Of a stretch of DNA of 64,000 bases, positions 61,485-64,000 are shown in pieces (the first letter of the stretch is position 1; every line of letters starts with the position of its first letter). The position numbers were made by a program, and so were the translations under genes. The stretch spans positions 1,605,501-1,669,500 of the forward strand of contig NZ_CP013023.1 in assembly GCF_001421015.2 (NCBI RefSeq), read 5' to 3'. The stretch comes from Paenibacillus bovis (GTDB lineage Bacteria > Bacillota > Bacilli > Paenibacillales > Paenibacillaceae). The notes below the pieces were generated by a model, which saw only the letters and a program-made list of their open reading frames with translations, did not search any database and was not told the origin of the DNA.

Positions 61485-61525
61485 ATTTTGCATATAAGTC
61501 GTAAATTAATTATAGGAGAATAACC

Positions 61526-63823
61526 ATGCCCTTACCCTCTGAACTTATCAATATATTCACCTACAAACAGAAGTCATACAAAATGGTCCTCATTCTCTCT
61601 ATCTTGGACGCAATGAAAGAAACCGGGCAACGCCAAGTATCCATGATTCGTGTCCGTGAACATTTCCTTCAATGTTTCCAAGAAAGAGAAGCTAAAAGTC
61701 TTAGAGTCGATGGTCCACCTTCGCAAGTACGCGCTTCTCGCTGGGCAGACGTGCAGTTGAATCGTGTACAGTATGTGATGAATACGCCGATCAAGGCATT
61801 ATCTTCTATTCTAGAAGTACCGAGTGACCAGTATACCATCGGGTTTAAGCAGGAATTATACGATCAATGGGACCAGCAAGTGCTAGATGAGTTATACCAG
61901 TTTACTTTAGATGAATTAGAGCTATACTATGCACAGCCGCCGTCTAGCTTTTCGTTGCGAGATGATCTGCTGCATATGATGACGAACTATCTCCAGGCTA
62001 AGACAGAGCCTTTTCGAGCCCATCTGTTAGGGCAATATATGCGCAAAACCATTCCAGAGCATATTAAGTCGCTTCAATTTATCTATAACTATTTCCAAGT
62101 ACAAGGGTCAGTAGGACAAGGGAATTGGGCGAATGTGCCTTGGATTGCAATTATGCATCGTCAAGTAACGGATTCTACGCAAAAGGGACTCTATGTGACC
62201 TATCTATTTGCTGAGGATATGAGGTCTGTATATCTGGTACTCCAGTACGGTGTAACTGATCTCAAGAATAAACTTGGAACGAAAAAGGCTTATGAGCATT
62301 TTGAACAGAAAGCACGCGAGATTCGTGCAATGATGCCGAATACGCGTATGAATACCGAAGATCCCATCTATCTTGGTGAGAGCGGATATGCTAAAGACTA
62401 TGCAGCCTCTACAATTGCTCACTTTCATTATGAAATTGAAGACATGCCTAATAACGAGCAGATGGTCGATGATCTGTGGGATGCGGTAGAGACCTATCTC
62501 TCTTATGTACAACGTATGGGTGCAGCGCCAAGCAATGAATGGGCGAATAATTTTGAAGAAGTGGTAACTGAGTCGCCAGAAGAAGAACCTGATAGCGTAG
62601 TATTTGTCCGCGATATTGAAGTTAAAGAGACGCTGCACAACATCCAGGAATATATTTCGCAGCGTGGGTTCTACTTCCCTGAGTCGTTAACCCATAACTT
62701 CTACTTATCTATGAAAAGCCGCCCTTTTGTGATCTTAGCGGGTATCTCGGGTACAGGGAAGACGCGTCTTGTGCGTTTATTTGCTGAAGCAGTAGGGGCG
62801 ACGATTGCTAATGGACAGTTTCATTTGATATCTGTACGTCCGGATTGGAGCGATCCAGCGGATCTGATTGGATACAAGGATTTGTCTGGCAACTTTAAAC
62901 CAGGCCCATTAATGAATGTATTTGTAGAAGCCTCTAAAGAAGAAAACCGAAGAAAGCCTTATTTTGTATGTCTAGATGAAATGAACTTAGCGCGAGTAGA
63001 GCATTATTTTAGCGATATGATGAGCTTGTTAGAAACGCAAGCTTGGCAGGATAGTAGCAATGATACACAGCAGGCGGACAATACTATGCACCGCGGACGT
63101 ATTGTTACAGCGCCTTTATTTGCTACAGATACACTCAATACCGAAGAAGACCAATCCCGCTACGGCAACCTCGGCATCCCTGAGAATGTCTACATCGTCG
63201 GTACGGTCAACATGGACGAGACAACCTACCCATTCAGCAAACGGGTACTGGACCGGGCGAATACAATCGAGTTCAATGCGATCGACCTGATGCAGCTGCC
63301 GCGGATCGCTGAAGACAGCCAGCAGCTGGTGGAAGTGGTGCCAGTTGAGCAGTCGTTCCTCCGCAGCGACTATCTCCAGCTGATCGATGCACTCGGCGAT
63401 TACGAAGATCTCATTCGCCGCACGACCGAACAGCTGGTACAGGTGAATCATATTCTGGAAGACATCCATGCGCATGTAGGATTCCGGATTCGGGATGCAG
63501 TGTGCTTTTATCTGGTGTACAACGAGCGCTTTGGTCTCATGACCGAGGAAGCGGCCTTCGATCTGCAGCTGCTGCAGAAGATTCTGCCGCGCATCCAGGG
63601 CAGCCAGTCCGGTGTACGCCGTGTGCTGGTGGATCTGCTCAAGCTGTGTCTGACAGGCAATACACGCATCCCGTCACCGCTCGAAGACGATGACGCATTC
63701 TGGAGACAGTGGAGCCGGGGTGGTACTCCGCCAGCAGCACGCTATCCGGAGAGTGCGCGCAAGCTGGTGTATATGATCCGGCGGCTGGATGAAGACGGGT
63801 TCACCTCGTACTGGGTGTCCTAG
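61526..63823 (+). CDS. McrB-like AAA+ GTPase/ATPase of a type IV-like restriction system
   Basis: A 765-residue protein. An N-terminal region (1-140) leads to an MrcB/DUF3578 domain (GNWANVPWIAIMHRQVT near 199-215). The AAA+ motor of McrB type has Walker A GISGTGKT at 406-413, DPADLIGYKD, Walker B CLDEMNLAR at 482-490 and the McrB motif GTVNMDETTYPFSKRVLDRA. The motor drives a nuclease partner; the partner begins 22 bases after the stop. Composition changes sharply near 63.13 kb, about residue 535: the first two thirds are AT-rich, the last third core-like. AGGAG precedes the ATG. The target of the N-terminal domain is unknown. Confidence 0.85.
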   Translation: MPLPSELINIFTYKQKSYKMVLILSILDAMKETGQRQVSMIRVREHFLQCFQEREAKSLRVDGPPSQVRASRWADVQLNRVQYVMNTPIKALSSILEVPSDQYTIGFKQELYDQWDQQVLDELYQFTLDELELYYAQPPSSFSLRDDLLHMMTNYLQAKTEPFRAHLLGQYMRKTIPEHIKSLQFIYNYFQVQGSVGQGNWANVPWIAIMHRQVTDSTQKGLYVTYLFAEDMRSVYLVLQYGVTDLKNKLGTKKAYEHFEQKAREIRAMMPNTRMNTEDPIYLGESGYAKDYAASTIAHFHYEIEDMPNNEQMVDDLWDAVETYLSYVQRMGAAPSNEWANNFEEVVTESPEEEPDSVVFVRDIEVKETLHNIQEYISQRGFYFPESLTHNFYLSMKSRPFVILAGISGTGKTRLVRLFAEAVGATIANGQFHLISVRPDWSDPADLIGYKDLSGNFKPGPLMNVFVEASKEENRRKPYFVCLDEMNLARVEHYFSDMMSLLETQAWQDSSNDTQQADNTMHRGRIVTAPLFATDTLNTEEDQSRYGNLGIPENVYIVGTVNMDETTYPFSKRVLDRANTIEFNAIDLMQLPRIAEDSQQLVEVVPVEQSFLRSDYLQLIDALGDYEDLIRRTTEQLVQVNHILEDIHAHVGFRIRDAVCFYLVYNERFGLMTEEAAFDLQLLQKILPRIQGSQSGVRRVLVDLLKLCLTGNTRIPSPLEDDDAFWRQWSRGGTPPAARYPESARKLVYMIRRLDEDGFTSYWVS

Positions 63824-63845
63824 ATGATCTCTACAGGAGGTGCCC

Positions 63846-64000
63846 ATGAATCTGAATAAAAGTGTGAATCTATTGGAGATCCAGACGAGCATAGGGAGCA
63901 TCTATCTGCAGGGTAAGCCGTATCATCCGGCAGTAGAGACGCTGCAGCTGCACCGGGAAAAGGGACAGTGGGTCGATGCCCATCTCAAGTGTACGTCGCT
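63846..64000 (+). CDS. Start of a probable McrC/DUF2357 nuclease partner
   Basis: The first 51 codons of a gene cut by the window edge. AGGAGG lies six bases before the ATG, 22 bases after the McrB-like stop. The N-terminus (NLLEIQTSIGSIYLQGKPYHP) has the look of DUF2357 proteins that replace McrC beside MrcB-domain proteins. This is based mainly on position and a short match. Composition is core-like, unlike the start of the McrB-like gene. Confidence 0.5.
   Translation, partial: MNLNKSVNLLEIQTSIGSIYLQGKPYHPAVETLQLHREKGQWVDAHLKCTS

Overview
The window looks like chromosome of a Paenibacillus or a close relative. Ribosome binding sites are strong AGGAGG types, the core genes are of mid GC content, and the gene families are typical of the Bacillales: YpsA, Bacillus-type glucose dehydrogenase, YugO-like channel, SMI1/KNR4, DUF1878, tandem copper-amine-oxidase-like secreted proteins. 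Control sites for LexA, CcpA and Fnr of the Bacillus type are also visible. No rRNA, tRNA, CRISPR array, insertion sequence or phage structural gene was seen.

Regions. 1-5.5 kb: end of a metallo-beta-lactamase-fold gene, two TVP38-type membrane proteins, a K+ channel, aroD and an SMI1/KNR4 protein. 5.5-13.8 kb: a compact five-gene operon (SWIM zinc finger, repeat protein, MoxR AAA+ ATPase, DUF5682 protein, vWA protein) behind a LexA-type box. 14-19.6 kb: glucose dehydrogenase, small conserved proteins including YpsA and DUF523, a 32-copy hexanucleotide array and a ThDP-dependent keto-acid decarboxylase. 19.7-23 kb: nirBD with a Fnr-type box near -41.5. 23.4-29.5 kb: secreted protein, methionine ABC transporter, membrane protein, malic enzyme with a cre site. 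29.6-36.9 kb: two secreted paralogues, an AraC regulator with a GH4 glycosidase, and a Gfo/Idh/MocA oxidoreductase. 37-43 kb: ECF sigma/anti-sigma pair, membrane dipeptidase, YiiX-like protein, CDF transporter. 43-46.5 kb: heme oxygenase and bacteriophytochrome. 47-52 kb: lipoprotein, then a two-component system with a BcrAB-like ABC transporter and an 11-bp direct-repeat operator. 52.5-57.9 kb: two tiny membrane paralogues, an HTH/TPR-like regulator, DUF1878, an MFS transporter and secreted proteins. 57.9 kb to the end: an AT-rich defence-like island with a WYL regulator, a membrane protein, a broken DUF5655 gene, a type I toxin-antitoxin pair and an McrB-like gene followed by the start of a probable McrC/DUF2357 partner.

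Main unexplained signals. (1) A 105-106 nt hairpin element occurs three times (23039, 35492 reversed, 42894). All copies share a conserved CTCCGGTTAAG block at the same offset and show paired base changes in the stems, which suggests a structured RNA or a mobile palindromic element. (2) The SOS-like box before the MoxR/vWA/SWIM operon. (3) A convergent 27-aa toxin and antisense RNA directly upstream of the McrB-like gene. (4) A sharp composition change inside that gene near 63.13 kb, which suggests the AT-rich part was swapped in by recombination. (5) Four hexanucleotide arrays lying just after or before genes.
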